The notes: generated by a model from the letters alone, not told the origin. A stretch of DNA of 64,000 nucleotides from CAVXJN01 sp963773585 (GCA_963773585.1 CAVZBR010000001.1:1-64000), one strand, 5' to 3'. Shown: positions 1 through 9,996, counted from the stretch's first letter. Numbers and translations are program-made.

Positions 1-2
1 TG

Positions 3-1778
3 CTCGGTATCGGCGGCTGGCGGCTGCTGCGCGCACTGGGAATGACACCCGAAGTCTGCCATCTAAATGAGGGACATGCGGCCTTTGCGGTGCTGGAACG
101 CGCGCGCAGCTTCATGGACGAGAGCCAACAAAGTTTCGAAGTTGCGCTGGCCGTTACGCGCGCGGGCAACCTGTTCACCACGCACACGGCAGTGCCGGCC
201 GGTTTCGATCGTTTCGCGCCGTCGCTCATCGAGCAGTACCTCGGTGGTTACGCCGATCAGCGTCTCGGTATAAGCTGCCGCGACTTGCTGGCGCTCGGCC
301 GCCGCAACCCGGATGATGCCTCGGAACTTTTCAACATGGCGTATCTGGCGATCCGCGGAAGCGGATCGGTCAATGGCGTGAGTCACCTGCATGGCAGGGT
401 GAGCCGACACCTGTTTGCGCCGCTGTTCCCTCGCTGGCCGACGGAAGAAGTGCCGGTCGGACACGTGACCAACGGTGTTCACATGCCGACCTGGGATTCG
501 GCGCCGGCCGACGAACTCTGGACCCGAGCCTGTGGCAAAGACCGTTGGCTGGGGACAGTGGACACGCTGGAACAGGACATACGCCGCGTTTCCGATGCCG
601 ATTTATGGCGGTTTCGCACCGCCGCGAGCGCAACCCTTGTCGACTACGCTCGCGCACAGTTGTCCCGGCAATTGGCCGCGTCAGGCGCATCTCCCGATGC
701 AGTCGATGCCGCGAAGCATCTGTTTGACTGCAATACCTTGACGCTGGGTTTCGCACGTCGTTTTGCAAGCTACAAACGCCCCAACCTGCTGCTGTACGAT
801 CCGGATCGATTGCTGCGCCTGCTGACCAATCCGCAACGCCCGGTCCAGATCATTATGGCGGGGAAGGCCCATCCCGCAGACCGCACAGGCCAAGATTTAA
901 TCCAGCAATGGACACATTTCATTCGGCGGCCCGAAGCACGCCCCCATGTGATTTTCCTCAGTGATTATGACATGCGCCTGACCGAGCATCTGGTGCAAGG
1001 CGTGGATGTCTGGCTCAACACGCCGCGTCGGCCTTGGGAGGCGAGTGGAACCAGCGGCATGAAGGTGCTCGTCAATGGCGGCATCAATTTGTCTGAATTG
1101 GACGGCTGGTGGGCGGAAGCGTACACCCCGCAAGTCGGGTGGGCGTTGGGGGATGGTCGGGAACATGGCGACGATCCGGCCTGGGATGCCGCCGAAGCCG
1201 AAGCGCTCTATGACTTGCTCGAGGGTGAGGTGATCCCCGAGTTCTATACCCGCGACGAGCAGGGTATTCCCAACGCGTGGGTCGCGCGGATGCGGGAAAG
1301 CATGGCGCAATTGACCCCGCGATTCTCCACCAATCGCACGGTGCGCGAATATACCGAGCAATACTATCTCCCGGCAGCGTCGGCCCACCGTAATCGTGCT
1401 GCCGACAACGGCGCGTTTGGCGTGAATATCGTTAATTGGCGCCATGAATTGGACCAAAAATGGGCCTTACTGCGCTTTGGCGAAATGAAGCATGAAGCCG
1501 AACAGGACCAACACGTGTTCGAAGTACAGGTTTACCTCGATGAGCTCGATCCGCACGCGGTACGGGTTGAGCTTTATGCCAACGGTGTGGACGGCGGTTC
1601 GTCTGTGCGAATGGAGATGCAGCGCGTGCGGCAACTGGTGGGAGCAACGAACGGCTACGCCTATCGGGCAGAGGTACCCGCAACCCGCCCGGCGACGGAC
1701 TATAGCGTGAGAATCGTACCGAATCGAGACGGCGTGGCGGTGCCTTTGGAGACGGATCACATCCTGTGGCAGCGGTGA
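3..1778 (+). CDS. glgP: alpha-glucan phosphorylase, 5' partial
   Basis: GT35-family alpha-glucan phosphorylase, which releases glucose-1-phosphate from the non-reducing ends of glycogen or maltodextrin in the cytoplasm. The frame is already open at base 3, so the N-terminal part lies outside the window and 591 residues are visible. The PLP-lysine motif EASGTSGMK is at visible residues 346-354. HLNEGHAAFAVLER and HVTNGVHMPTW are typical of the shorter, Thermotoga/actinobacterial-like branch of the family (family knowledge). The C-terminal tail after about residue 480 is a small beta-rich extension. The stop is 4 bases before the glgX start, so the two are almost certainly co-transcribed. The family call is very secure; whether glycogen or maltodextrin is the preferred substrate cannot be read from sequence. 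Confidence 0.95.
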   Translation, partial: LGIGGWRLLRALGMTPEVCHLNEGHAAFAVLERARSFMDESQQSFEVALAVTRAGNLFTTHTAVPAGFDRFAPSLIEQYLGGYADQRLGISCRDLLALGRRNPDDASELFNMAYLAIRGSGSVNGVSHLHGRVSRHLFAPLFPRWPTEEVPVGHVTNGVHMPTWDSAPADELWTRACGKDRWLGTVDTLEQDIRRVSDADLWRFRTAASATLVDYARAQLSRQLAASGASPDAVDAAKHLFDCNTLTLGFARRFASYKRPNLLLYDPDRLLRLLTNPQRPVQIIMAGKAHPADRTGQDLIQQWTHFIRRPEARPHVIFLSDYDMRLTEHLVQGVDVWLNTPRRPWEASGTSGMKVLVNGGINLSELDGWWAEAYTPQVGWALGDGREHGDDPAWDAAEAEALYDLLEGEVIPEFYTRDEQGIPNAWVARMRESMAQLTPRFSTNRTVREYTEQYYLPAASAHRNRAADNGAFGVNIVNWRHELDQKWALLRFGEMKHEAEQDQHVFEVQVYLDELDPHAVRVELYANGVDGGSSVRMEMQRVRQLVGATNGYAYRAEVPATRPATDYSVRIVPNRDGVAVPLETDHILWQR

Positions 1779-1782
1779 CGCA

Positions 1783-3929
1783 ATGAACGACAACACGGCC
1801 GATCGCAATTTGGGGGACTATTTAGCAGCCGTAGTTGAGCACACGGAGATTCGAAAGGGTGTTCCGTTGCCGTTGGGAACCCATGAATTGCAAGAGGGAA
1901 CCAACTTCGCTCTGTTTAGCCGCCATGCACAGCGTGTTCGCTTGGAGTTGTTCGACCAACCTACAGACGCAACACCGTCCAGGGTGATCGATCTCGACCC
2001 GGCACGTAACCGTACCGGTGACGTCTGGCACGTCTGGGTTGAAGGGATTCGTCACGGGCAACTGTATGCCTACCGCGTGGATGGTCCTTATGAACCGGGG
2101 GGGGACATCGTTTCAACTTTCACAAGCTGCTTCTCGACCCGCTGGCAACCGCGATCTCGCGGATTTCCAGCTGGGATTTCGGCGCGGCCCGCGGATATGA
2201 TTCATCGGCGCCCGAACGAGATATGATTCGTTCTTCTGTGGACGACGCCGGCGCCATGCCAAGATGCTTGGTCACGCACGAATATTTCCAGTGGCAGGAC
2301 GATTTGCCCCCGAAGCATCCGTGGTCGATGACCGTCATTTATGAAACGCATATCCGCGGTTTCAGCGTTCATTCCAGCTCGGGCGTGGAACATCCCGGCA
2401 CGTATCGCGGTCTGATAGAAAAGATTCCTTATCTAAGGGACCTGGGCGTGAGCGCAGTGGAATTGATGCCCGTATACGAGTTCAATGAATACCACGTGCC
2501 GTACATCGATCCGAAAACCGGTAAGCCGCTCAGAAATTACTGGGGCTACGATCCAGTGGCCTTCTTTGCGCCCAAAGCATCCTACAGCAGCGCGGGAGGC
2601 TTGGGTCAGCAGACGCTGGAATTCAAGGAAATGGTCCGGGCACTGCATCATGCCGGTATCGAAGTGATCCTGGATGTCGTGTTCAATCACACGGCGGAGG
2701 GAAACGAACTGGGTCCAACTCTGTGCTTCCGCGGGATCGATAACGCAATTTTCTACATGTTGGCCAACGACAAACGCTACTACAAGGATTACACGGGCAC
2801 CGGCAATACCGTGAATGCCAACCACCCTGTGGTGAGGGATCACATCCTCGCCGCATTGCGCCATTGGGTGCTGGATATGCATGTAGATGGATTCCGATTT
2901 GACCTTGCGTCGGTTCTAGGCCGTGATGAAAACGGCACGCTGCTAGCCAACCCCCCGCTGCTCGAACGCATCGCCGAAGATCCGATCCTGAGAGACGTGA
3001 AAATCATCGCCGAGGCGTGGGATGCCGCGGGAGCCTATGAAGTCGGCAGCTTCTCCGAGCGTCGCTGGGCGGAGTGGAACGGCCGCTATCGGGATGACAT
3101 CCGACGTTTCTGGCGTGGCGATGAGGGAATGTTGGGCTTGTTCGCCAGTCGGATATGCGGGAGCGCGGACATCTACGCCACGTCTGGCAAAGGACCGGAA
3201 GCCAGTATCAATTTCGTCACCTGCCACGACGGTTTTACACTGAACGACTTGGTGAGTTATCGCGACAAGCACAATGAAGCAAACGGCGAAAGAAACCGCG
3301 ACGGGACCGACGCTAACTTCTGCGACAACTATGGCACTGAAGGTGATACGACGGATACCCAAGTCGAGGGCATCAGAAAGCGCCAGATCAAGAATTTCCT
3401 GCTGACGCTTCTGATTTCGCGCGGTGTGCCGATGCTGCTCGGCGGCGACGAATTTCGCCGCACCCAAGGCGGCAACAACAATGCCTACTGCCAGGACAAT
3501 GAAACCAGCTGGTATGACTGGCGCTGTCTTGAACAGCACAAAGAAATATTCCGCTTCACCCGCGGCATGCTCGCCTTTCGTCGTGCCCATTCGATTCTGA
3601 GTGAAGAGCAATTCTACACGGACGGCGAAATCCAGTGGTTCAGCCCGCAAGGCGAATTACCCAGCTGGACCGATCCGAACGCAAGGCAATTGGGTTGCCT
3701 GATCCATGAAGGCGAGCGGCACGCACTTTGTCTGATGTTCAATGCCGGCGCCGCTGCGGTTGATTTCGCTTTGCCCTCTGTATCGACCGGGGTCCTCTGG
3801 TATCTGGGCGTCGACACCTCTCGCGATGCACCGCAAGACTGCTGTACAACCGGCGAGGAGCCGCGCTGGGAAGGTCCCTGTACTTTTCGCGTGCACGCTC
3901 GATCTAGCGCAATACTTCTGGCTCGATGA
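1783..3929 (+). CDS. glgX: glycogen debranching enzyme GlgX, interrupted by a frameshift
   Basis: GH13 isoamylase-type debranching enzyme that hydrolyses the alpha-1,6 branches left by GlgP. The N-terminal CBM48-like part is in one frame up to YRVDGPYEPG; the rest (GHRFN..., then the whole catalytic barrel) is in the next frame. The break falls in a run of eight G at 2097-2104. Nine G would give PGGGHRFN and a continuous protein of about 715 residues, the normal length. Catalytic signatures are intact downstream: the nucleophile Asp in GFRFDLASV, the acid/base Glu in IIAEAWD, and the transition-state Asp in FVTCHDGFTLND. It follows glgP by 4 bases. The single homopolymer indel may be a sequencing error, a true mutation or slippage; in the sequence as written the protein would stop soon after the break. 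Confidence 0.9.
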
Positions 3930-3989
3930 ATGCGGGGGCAGAGCATTTCTCGCATCCGTGGTCGTGCACTAAAGCAAAGGAAGTGAATA

Positions 3990-6371
3990 ATGAACGCAGA
4001 TACTCTGAACGCTGAACTGCTTCGCAAGCTGGACGCGTACTGGCGTGCCGCCAATTACCTGTCCGTGGGGCAAATCTATCTCTACGACAATCCGCTGTTG
4101 ACGAGGCCGCTGACACTCGACGATGTGAAGCACATGCTGCTTGGGCACTGGGGCACGACGCCGGGGCAGAACTTCATCTATGTGCACCTGAACCGGGTCA
4201 TCAAGAAATACGACCTCGATATGATCTATGTCTCCGGTCCCGGGCACGGCGGCCCGGCCGTCGTTGGCAACACCTATCTTGAAGGCACCTATAGCGAGGT
4301 CTATCCCAACATCAGCCAGGATGAGGAAGGGCTGCGCAAGCTGTTTATCCAGTTCTCGTTTCCCGGCGGCATTCCCAGTCATGCCTCGCCGGAGTGCCCG
4401 GGTTCGATCCACGAGGGTGGCGAACTGGGCTATTCGCTCAGCCATTCATTCGGGGCGGTGTTCGACAATCCCGACCTGATCGTTGCCTGCGTGGTGGGCG
4501 ACGGAGAGGCGGAGACCGGACCTTTGGCGACCGCCTGGCAGTCCAACAAATTTCTCAACCCGATCTCCGACGGCGCCGTACTGCCGATCCTGCACCTCAA
4601 TGGCTACAAGATCAGCAACCCCACCATCTCGGCCCGCATCGAGCATGAGGAGCTGGAGCAATTTCTGCGCGGCTGCGGCTGGACGCCCCGCTTCGTGGAA
4701 GGTGACGACCCGGAAAAGATGCATCAGCTCATGGCCGGTACCTTGGAAAAGGCCATCAAGGACATTCGGCGCATCCAGAGCAATGCTCGCAACCACAACG
4801 ACACCGCGCGGCCGCGCTGGCCGCTGATTGTTCTCAAATCACCCAAGGGCTGGACCGGCCCGAAGATCGTCGATGGTCTGCAGGTCGAAGGCACCTTCCG
4901 TGCCCACCAGGTGCCGCTTCACCCCAGGGCTCATCCCGAACACCTCAAGCAATTGGAAGACTGGCTCAAGAGCTACCGGCCGGAGGAACTCTTCGATGCG
5001 CAGGGCCGCCTGAACGCGGAACTGGCCGAATTGGCGCCCGAGGGCGAACGCCGCATGGGCGCGAATCCCCACGCCAACGGCGGCATGCTGCTGCGCGATC
5101 TGCGCATGCCGGATTTTCGTGACTATGCAGCGGCGGTGCCGGCGCCGGGGGCCCCCGGCATTGGCGACACCCATGTGCTGGGGCCTTTCCTGCGCGATGT
5201 CGCGAAGCTGAACCAGGCGCAGCGCAATTTCCGGGTGTTCGGTCCGGACGAGACGCTCTCCAACGGCCTGGAGGCGCTGTTCGAAGTCACACAACGCCAA
5301 TGGGACGCCGCGACTGTGCCGAATGATCAGTTTCTCGCGCCGGCCGGCCGGGTGATGGAAATGCTCAGCGAGCACCAGTGCGAGGGTTGGCTCGAGGGTT
5401 ACCTGCTGACCGGACGGCATGGACTGTTCAACTGCTACGAGGCGTTCATTCACATCATCGATTCGATGTTCAACCAGCACGCGAAATGGCTGAAAGTTAC
5501 CGCGCACCTGCCGTGGCGGCGCAAGATCGCGTCGCTGAATTACTTGCTGACCTCGCATGTCTGGCGCCAGGATCACAACGGCTTCACCCATCAGGACCCC
5601 GGCTTCATCGACCACGTGGTGAACAAGAAGGCCGAGGTGGTGCGGGTTTACTTTCCGCCGGATGCCAATTGCCTGCTGTCGGTAATGGACCATTGTCTGC
5701 GCAGCCGTCATTACGTCAATGTGGTGGTTGCGGGCAAGCACCCGGCGCCGCAGTGGCTGACGATGGATGCCGCCGTCAAACACTGTACCCAGGGCATCGG
5801 CATCTGGCAGTGGGCCAGCAACGACCAGGCGGTCGCACCCGATGTGGTCATGGCATGCTGCGGCGACGTACCCACACTGGAGACGCTGGCCGCCGTGTCC
5901 ATCCTGCGCGAACATCTGCCGGAGCTGAAAATCCGCGTGGTCAACATCGTCGACCTGATGAAACTGCAGCCACCCAGCGAGCATCCGCACGGCCTGAGCG
6001 ACACGGATTTCGACGAACTCTTCACTCAGGATAAACCGGTGATCTTTGCTTATCATGCCTACCCGTGGCTGATCCACCGGCTGACTTACCGCCGCACCAA
6101 CCACGACAACATCCATGTCCGCGGTTACAAGGAGGAAGGCACCATCACCACGCCCTTCGACATGACCGTGCTGAACGATCTGGACCGGTTTCATCTCGTG
6201 ATGGACGTTGTCGACCGCCTGCCGCAGACCGGCAACAAGGGGATTTACCTGAAGCAGCAACTCAAGGACAAGCTCATCGAGCACAAGCAGTACATAAACC
6301 AGCACGGCCAGGACATGCCGGAGATCCGAGAATGGGAGTGGGGGACGCCAACGCCACTGAAAATCGATTGA
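3990..6371 (+). CDS. xfp: xylulose-5-phosphate/fructose-6-phosphate phosphoketolase
   Basis: Thiamine-diphosphate enzyme that cleaves xylulose-5-P (and often fructose-6-P) with phosphate to acetyl-phosphate plus glyceraldehyde-3-P or erythrose-4-P. The 793-residue length is normal for the family. PGHGGPA near residue 85 and GDGEAETGPLATAW near residue 170 are the TPP/Mg-binding signatures, and the C-terminal domain has the characteristic AYHAYPWLIH. An AAGGAAG Shine-Dalgarno sits upstream of the ATG. It starts 60 bases after glgX in the same direction, which suggests a glgP-glgX-xfp unit feeding stored glucan into a phosphoketolase shunt (inference). Substrate preference between X5P and F6P cannot be decided. 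No acetate kinase or phosphotransacetylase gene is in view. Confidence 0.96.
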   Translation: MNADTLNAELLRKLDAYWRAANYLSVGQIYLYDNPLLTRPLTLDDVKHMLLGHWGTTPGQNFIYVHLNRVIKKYDLDMIYVSGPGHGGPAVVGNTYLEGTYSEVYPNISQDEEGLRKLFIQFSFPGGIPSHASPECPGSIHEGGELGYSLSHSFGAVFDNPDLIVACVVGDGEAETGPLATAWQSNKFLNPISDGAVLPILHLNGYKISNPTISARIEHEELEQFLRGCGWTPRFVEGDDPEKMHQLMAGTLEKAIKDIRRIQSNARNHNDTARPRWPLIVLKSPKGWTGPKIVDGLQVEGTFRAHQVPLHPRAHPEHLKQLEDWLKSYRPEELFDAQGRLNAELAELAPEGERRMGANPHANGGMLLRDLRMPDFRDYAAAVPAPGAPGIGDTHVLGPFLRDVAKLNQAQRNFRVFGPDETLSNGLEALFEVTQRQWDAATVPNDQFLAPAGRVMEMLSEHQCEGWLEGYLLTGRHGLFNCYEAFIHIIDSMFNQHAKWLKVTAHLPWRRKIASLNYLLTSHVWRQDHNGFTHQDPGFIDHVVNKKAEVVRVYFPPDANCLLSVMDHCLRSRHYVNVVVAGKHPAPQWLTMDAAVKHCTQGIGIWQWASNDQAVAPDVVMACCGDVPTLETLAAVSILREHLPELKIRVVNIVDLMKLQPPSEHPHGLSDTDFDELFTQDKPVIFAYHAYPWLIHRLTYRRTNHDNIHVRGYKEEGTITTPFDMTVLNDLDRFHLVMDVVDRLPQTGNKGIYLKQQLKDKLIEHKQYINQHGQDMPEIREWEWGTPTPLKID

Positions 6372-6842
6372 CGCGCACATACACCACGGTTTTGTATTGA
6401 ACGAGGCTGGATCCGACCATCAGAGGATGAACATCGCAATCAGCGGAGAAGATAGTTCTCTGGGCCGCGGGGATTTTGCTGGTCGCGGTGCTTGGCGCGC
6501 ACGTAATCGCGACCCGCTCGCGGTATGCGGCATTTTCATGGCGCTGCTGGGCTGGAGATGGGCCGCGTTCGTCTGAGGTTTTGCGCCGTTGTGGTTTCTT
6601 GCAAGCGACCGTGTGAAACTGCTTACATACTTGGGTCTTCGATCCTACTGAGGCTCCCCTCTTGACCAGGAAGTCTGACAATCCAACACCCAGCTCACCG
6701 AGCGAACCTGTGTCTCTAATGCGCGGCGATGCGCCATCGTTGCCGCGCGGATCGGGGTTGGCTCCAGGCGCAGCGTGGAATTCCGCAATGACAATGCTCG
6801 CAAATGAACCGGCCGAAATGCCGGGCGGATATTGACGAAAGC
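6372..6842. other. intergenic region between xfp and the N-ATPase operon
   Basis: About 470 bases without a convincing gene. Around 6430-6520 one frame, lacking a start codon, would encode a hydrophobic run (IVLWAAGILLVAVLGAHVIA), which looks like a relic of a membrane protein. No clear terminator or consensus promoter was found, although the N-ATPase promoter must presumably lie here or upstream. Confidence 0.4.
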
Positions 6843-8297
6843 ATGACGATGAACGGTCAAGCGGGATCGTCGAACCTCGGTACGGTCGTTTCGGTTCGTG
6901 GCAGCGTCGTGGACATGCGCTTCGATGCGCGATTGCCCCCCGTCTACTCGTTGTTGCGCGCGGGGCCGGAGAATGAAGTCGCGATCGAGATCCTGTCCCA
7001 GCTCGATGCGCATCGGGTGCGCGGGATCGCGCTGACGCCCACGCACGGCTTGGCGCGCGGCATGCGGGTGGAAGACACCGGCGGGCCATTGCAGGCGCCG
7101 GTCGGCAAGGACATCCTCTCGCGAATGTTCGATGTGTTCGGAAACACCATCGACCGCCAGGCGGCACCGGACGATGTCCAATGGCGCTCTGTCCATCGGG
7201 CGCCGCCGGCATTGGCGCGACGTTCGACCCAGTCCGAAATCTTCGTGACCGGGATCAAGCTGATCGATGTGCTCATGCCGCTGGAGCGCGGCGGCAAAGC
7301 CGGCCTGTTCGGCGGGGCGGGCGTGGGCAAGACCGTGTTGCTCACCGAGATGATCCACAACATGGTCGGTCAGCAGGAAGGCGTGAGCATTTTTTGCGGC
7401 ATCGGCGAGCGCTGCCGCGAAGGCGAGGAACTCTACCGCGAGATGAAAGCAGCGGGCGTGTTGCCGAACATGGTGATGGTGTTCGGCCAGATGAACGAGC
7501 CCCCCGGCGCCCGTTTTCGTGTCGGCCATGCAGCGCTGACCATGGCCGAGTATTTTCGCGATGATGAACACCGCGATGTGCTGCTGCTGATCGACAATAT
7601 TTTCCGCTTCATCCAGGCAGGCATGGAGGTGTCCGGCCTGATGGGACAAATGCCGTCGCGTCTGGGCTACCAGCCGACCATGGGCACCGAACTGGCGCAA
7701 CTGGAAGAGCGCATCGCCAATACCGATACCGGCGCGATTACCTCGATCCAGGCAGTGTATGTACCAGCGGACGATTTCACCGACCCGGCGGCGGTGCATA
7801 CTTTCTCGCACCTTTCCGCGTCGATCGTGTTGTCGCGCAAGCGGGCGAGCGAAGGACTTTTCCCGGCCATCGATCCGTTGCAGTCCAGCTCGAAAATGGC
7901 CACGCCCGGCGTCATCGGCGAACGGCATTATGCCCTCGCACAGGAAATCCGTCGCACGTTCGCGCAATACGCCGACCTGAAAGACATCATCGCAATGCTG
8001 GGTCTGGAACAACTCTCCCCGGAAGACCGCAACGTAGTTGCCCGCGCCCGGCGGCTGGAGCGCTTCCTAACTCAGCCGTTTTTCACCACCGAGCAGTTTA
8101 CCGGGCTCGAGGGCAAGCTGGTCAGCCTCGACGATGCGCTGGATGGCTGTGAACGCATCCTACGCGATGAGTTCATGGACATGCCGGAGAGCGCGCTGTA
8201 CATGATCGGGACGATCGCTGAAGCGAAGATCAAAGCCCAAGCCGAGCCGCAGCCCCAATCCGCGGACGAACGTGCCGCCAGTTCACATGCACCTTAA
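6843..8297 (+). CDS. atpD: N-type ATPase F1 subunit beta
   Basis: Catalytic beta subunit of an alternative (N-type) F1Fo ATPase. The P-loop GGAGVGKTVL, the IGERCREGEE segment and the Walker B strand LLLIDNIFRF are all present, so it should be catalytically competent. An in-frame ATG lies 39 bases further upstream; the chosen ATG follows gacgaaagc and gives the normal N-terminus before GTVVSVRGSVVDMRF. The gene order beta-epsilon-Q-R-a-c-b-alpha-gamma that follows is diagnostic of N-ATPase operons and differs from the housekeeping atpIBEFHAGDC order. Its end overlaps atpC by 11 bases, so translation is probably coupled. These operons normally coexist with a separate housekeeping ATP synthase elsewhere in the genome. 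Confidence 0.96.
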   Translation: MTMNGQAGSSNLGTVVSVRGSVVDMRFDARLPPVYSLLRAGPENEVAIEILSQLDAHRVRGIALTPTHGLARGMRVEDTGGPLQAPVGKDILSRMFDVFGNTIDRQAAPDDVQWRSVHRAPPALARRSTQSEIFVTGIKLIDVLMPLERGGKAGLFGGAGVGKTVLLTEMIHNMVGQQEGVSIFCGIGERCREGEELYREMKAAGVLPNMVMVFGQMNEPPGARFRVGHAALTMAEYFRDDEHRDVLLLIDNIFRFIQAGMEVSGLMGQMPSRLGYQPTMGTELAQLEERIANTDTGAITSIQAVYVPADDFTDPAAVHTFSHLSASIVLSRKRASEGLFPAIDPLQSSSKMATPGVIGERHYALAQEIRRTFAQYADLKDIIAMLGLEQLSPEDRNVVARARRLERFLTQPFFTTEQFTGLEGKLVSLDDALDGCERILRDEFMDMPESALYMIGTIAEAKIKAQAEPQPQSADERAASSHAP

Positions 8298-8676
8298 GAT
8301 TCTGCTGCCCTTCAAAGTCTTCGCCGAGAAGACCGGCGTGTTGCGCATCGTCGCAGAGTCGCGCGAGGGCGCGTTCGGGCTGTTGCCTCACCGGCTCGAC
8401 TGCGTGGCCGCGCTCGCGCCGGGAATACTGGTGTTCGAAACTGAAGCCGAAGGTGAGGTGTACATCGCTGTCGACGAAGGCATTCTGGTCAAAACCGGTA
8501 CCGATGTCCTGGTGTCCGTGCGCAATGCGATCGGGGGAACCGACCTTGGTCAATTGCGTGCGGCGGTGGAGCAGGAATTTCTGGATCTGGATGAGCAGGA
8601 AAAAAGCGTGCGTTCGGTGCTGGCAAAACTGGAAATCGGATTCATTCGTCGTTTTGCGGCGTTTCGTCATGAGTGA
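8287..8676 (+). CDS. atpC: N-type ATPase F1 subunit epsilon
   Basis: 129-residue epsilon subunit made mainly of the N-terminal beta-sandwich domain (MHLKILLPFKVFAE... GAFGLLPHRLDCVAALAPGIL, which corresponds to the GxxGILPxH region), followed by a short helical tail. It forms part of the rotor stalk with gamma. The start is the ATG inside the atpD stop region; a second in-frame ATG 15 bases upstream (MPPVH...) is less likely. Its stop overlaps the next gene by 8 bases, as usual in this tightly packed operon. The second position in the operon, right after beta, is typical for N-ATPases. Confidence 0.92.
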   Translation: MHLKILLPFKVFAEKTGVLRIVAESREGAFGLLPHRLDCVAALAPGILVFETEAEGEVYIAVDEGILVKTGTDVLVSVRNAIGGTDLGQLRAAVEQEFLDLDEQEKSVRSVLAKLEIGFIRRFAAFRHE

Positions 8677-9007
8677 CGACCCAAAAACGAAGCCCACGCC
8701 GGCCGAGACGGAATTCAGCCATCAGGTGGGCGAGAAAGCGGCGCGCAAGCTCAAGGCGCAACAGCATGTCGCCCAGACGGTCTGGTCCGGTCTGGGCATG
8801 ATGGGCCTGGTGGGCTGGTCGGTAGCGATACCCACGTTGCTCGGGGCGGCACTCGGGATCTGGATAGACAAACACTATCCGGGGAGTCATTCCTGGACGC
8901 TCGCGCTACTGGCCATCGGTTTAGGCCTCGGGTGTTTCAATGCCTGGCATTGGGTGACCAAGGAAGACCGGGAAATACGCGAGCAAGAGGAGAACAATCA
9001 TGAGTGA
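8669..9007 (+). CDS. atpQ: N-type ATPase accessory membrane protein AtpQ (AtpI-like)
   Basis: 112-residue protein with a polar N-terminus (about 45 residues), two membrane helices (about residues 45-65 and 75-95) and an acidic tail REIREQEENNHE. The GIWIDKHYPG turn between the helices resembles the AtpI/AtpQ family, thought to assist Fo or c-ring assembly and possibly Mg2+ supply (family knowledge, not proven). It overlaps atpC by 8 bases and atpR by 8. The start ATG was chosen because it gives the MSDDPKTKP N-terminus and couples to the atpC stop. Confidence 0.85.
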   Translation: MSDDPKTKPTPAETEFSHQVGEKAARKLKAQQHVAQTVWSGLGMMGLVGWSVAIPTLLGAALGIWIDKHYPGSHSWTLALLAIGLGLGCFNAWHWVTKEDREIREQEENNHE

Positions 9008-9311
9008 GCTGTTGAGTCTGGCAGTCGCGTTGATCGCGGGCATCATGCTCGGCGCATTGTTTTTCGGGGGGCTTTGGTGGACAGTTCGAAAGGGGATGGC
9101 GTCTGAACGGGCCGCACTGTGGTTTATCGGCAGCATGCTGCTCCGAACCAGCGTGGTCCTGCTGGGTTTCTATTTTGTCCTGGGGGACGATTGGCGACGA
9201 CTGGTCGCGGGTCTGCTTGGTTTCGTCGCCGCGCGCCTCATGGTGATGCGGCTCACCCGACCAGCGCCGAAACCAGATTCTTTTTTACAGGGCGCCCGTC
9301 GTGCACCTTAG
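9000..9311 (+). CDS. atpR: N-type ATPase accessory membrane protein AtpR
   Basis: 103-residue hydrophobic protein with about three transmembrane helices (residues 3-25, 37-60, 67-85). AtpR occurs only in N-ATPase operons; conserved arginines in its helices have been suggested to pair with the c-subunit glutamate during ring assembly (published inference). Candidates here are the Arg in SMLLRTSVVLLGF and those in DDWRRLVAGLLG. The start codon overlaps the atpQ stop, and the 3' end overlaps the GTG start of atpB by 11 bases, supporting translational coupling. Together with atpQ it is the best single marker that this operon is N-type. Confidence 0.85.
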   Translation: MSELLSLAVALIAGIMLGALFFGGLWWTVRKGMASERAALWFIGSMLLRTSVVLLGFYFVLGDDWRRLVAGLLGFVAARLMVMRLTRPAPKPDSFLQGARRAP

Positions 9312-9996
9312 TCCCGATCAGATCATCTTCTGGCAATACGGGATTGTTAAACTCAACGCCACGATTGCGTACACGTGGGGACTGATGTTCGTGCTGGCAA
9401 TCGGTTCGAAACTTGTCACGCGCAAGCTTGCCACAGGCCTGCAGCGTACGCGCTGGCAGAATCTGCTGGAGATCATCGTCACCGGCATCGCAAATCAAAT
9501 CAAAGATGTCGGCCTGAGTCAGCCCGAAAAATACCTCGGCTTTCTGGGCACCCTGTTCCTGTTTGTCGCGATGGCGAGCCTGTTTACCATCGTGCCCGGC
9601 TATGAGCCGCCGACCGGTTCGCTTTCGACCACCGCCGCGCTGGCGATCTGCGTATTTGTGGCGGTACCGCTGTTCGGCATCGAGCAGAGCGGGGTGGTCG
9701 AATATCTCCGGGCCTATCTGCAGCCGACAGTAATCATGCTGCCATTCAACATCATCAGCGAGATATCGCGCACCTTGGCCCTGGCGGTTCGCCTGTTCGG
9801 CAACATGATGAGCGGCACGATGATACTCGCCATCCTGCTGACGATCACACCCTTCGTCTTCCCGATCGTGATGAGCGCATTGGGCCTGCTGACCGGCATG
9901 GTGCAAGCTTACATTTTCAGCATTCTGGCCACGGTTTACATCGCAGCCGCCACACGCGTCCGAAAACCCAAGCCGAAGGTTCATCCGCAACATTGA
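9301..9996 (+). CDS. atpB: N-type ATPase Fo subunit a
   Basis: 231-residue membrane stator subunit a, which carries the ion half-channels. It starts with GTG inside the end of atpR. The essential helix-4 arginine is in RTLALAVRLFGNMMSG, the family hallmark, so ion translocation should be intact. Five to six hydrophobic helices are apparent, and the C-terminal helix ends in a basic RVRKPKPKVHPQH. A 30-base gap with an AAGGAGA Shine-Dalgarno separates it from atpE, the only real gap in the operon; stronger re-initiation here would fit the high copy number of subunit c (inference). Confidence 0.94.
   Translation: MHLSPDQIIFWQYGIVKLNATIAYTWGLMFVLAIGSKLVTRKLATGLQRTRWQNLLEIIVTGIANQIKDVGLSQPEKYLGFLGTLFLFVAMASLFTIVPGYEPPTGSLSTTAALAICVFVAVPLFGIEQSGVVEYLRAYLQPTVIMLPFNIISEISRTLALAVRLFGNMMSGTMILAILLTITPFVFPIVMSALGLLTGMVQAYIFSILATVYIAAATRVRKPKPKVHPQH

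Noticed and set aside
897..1457. 186-codon minus-strand frame opposite glgP
   Set aside because: Shadow of the conserved phosphorylase frame.
4839..6380. 513-codon open frame on the minus strand opposite xfp
   Set aside because: Entirely antisense to a strongly conserved enzyme; composition is that of a GC-rich shadow frame, with no recognisable domain.
9253..9993. 246-codon minus-strand frame opposite the N-ATPase a subunit
   Set aside because: Antisense to atpB, with His/Gln/Arg-rich shadow composition and no start signal.
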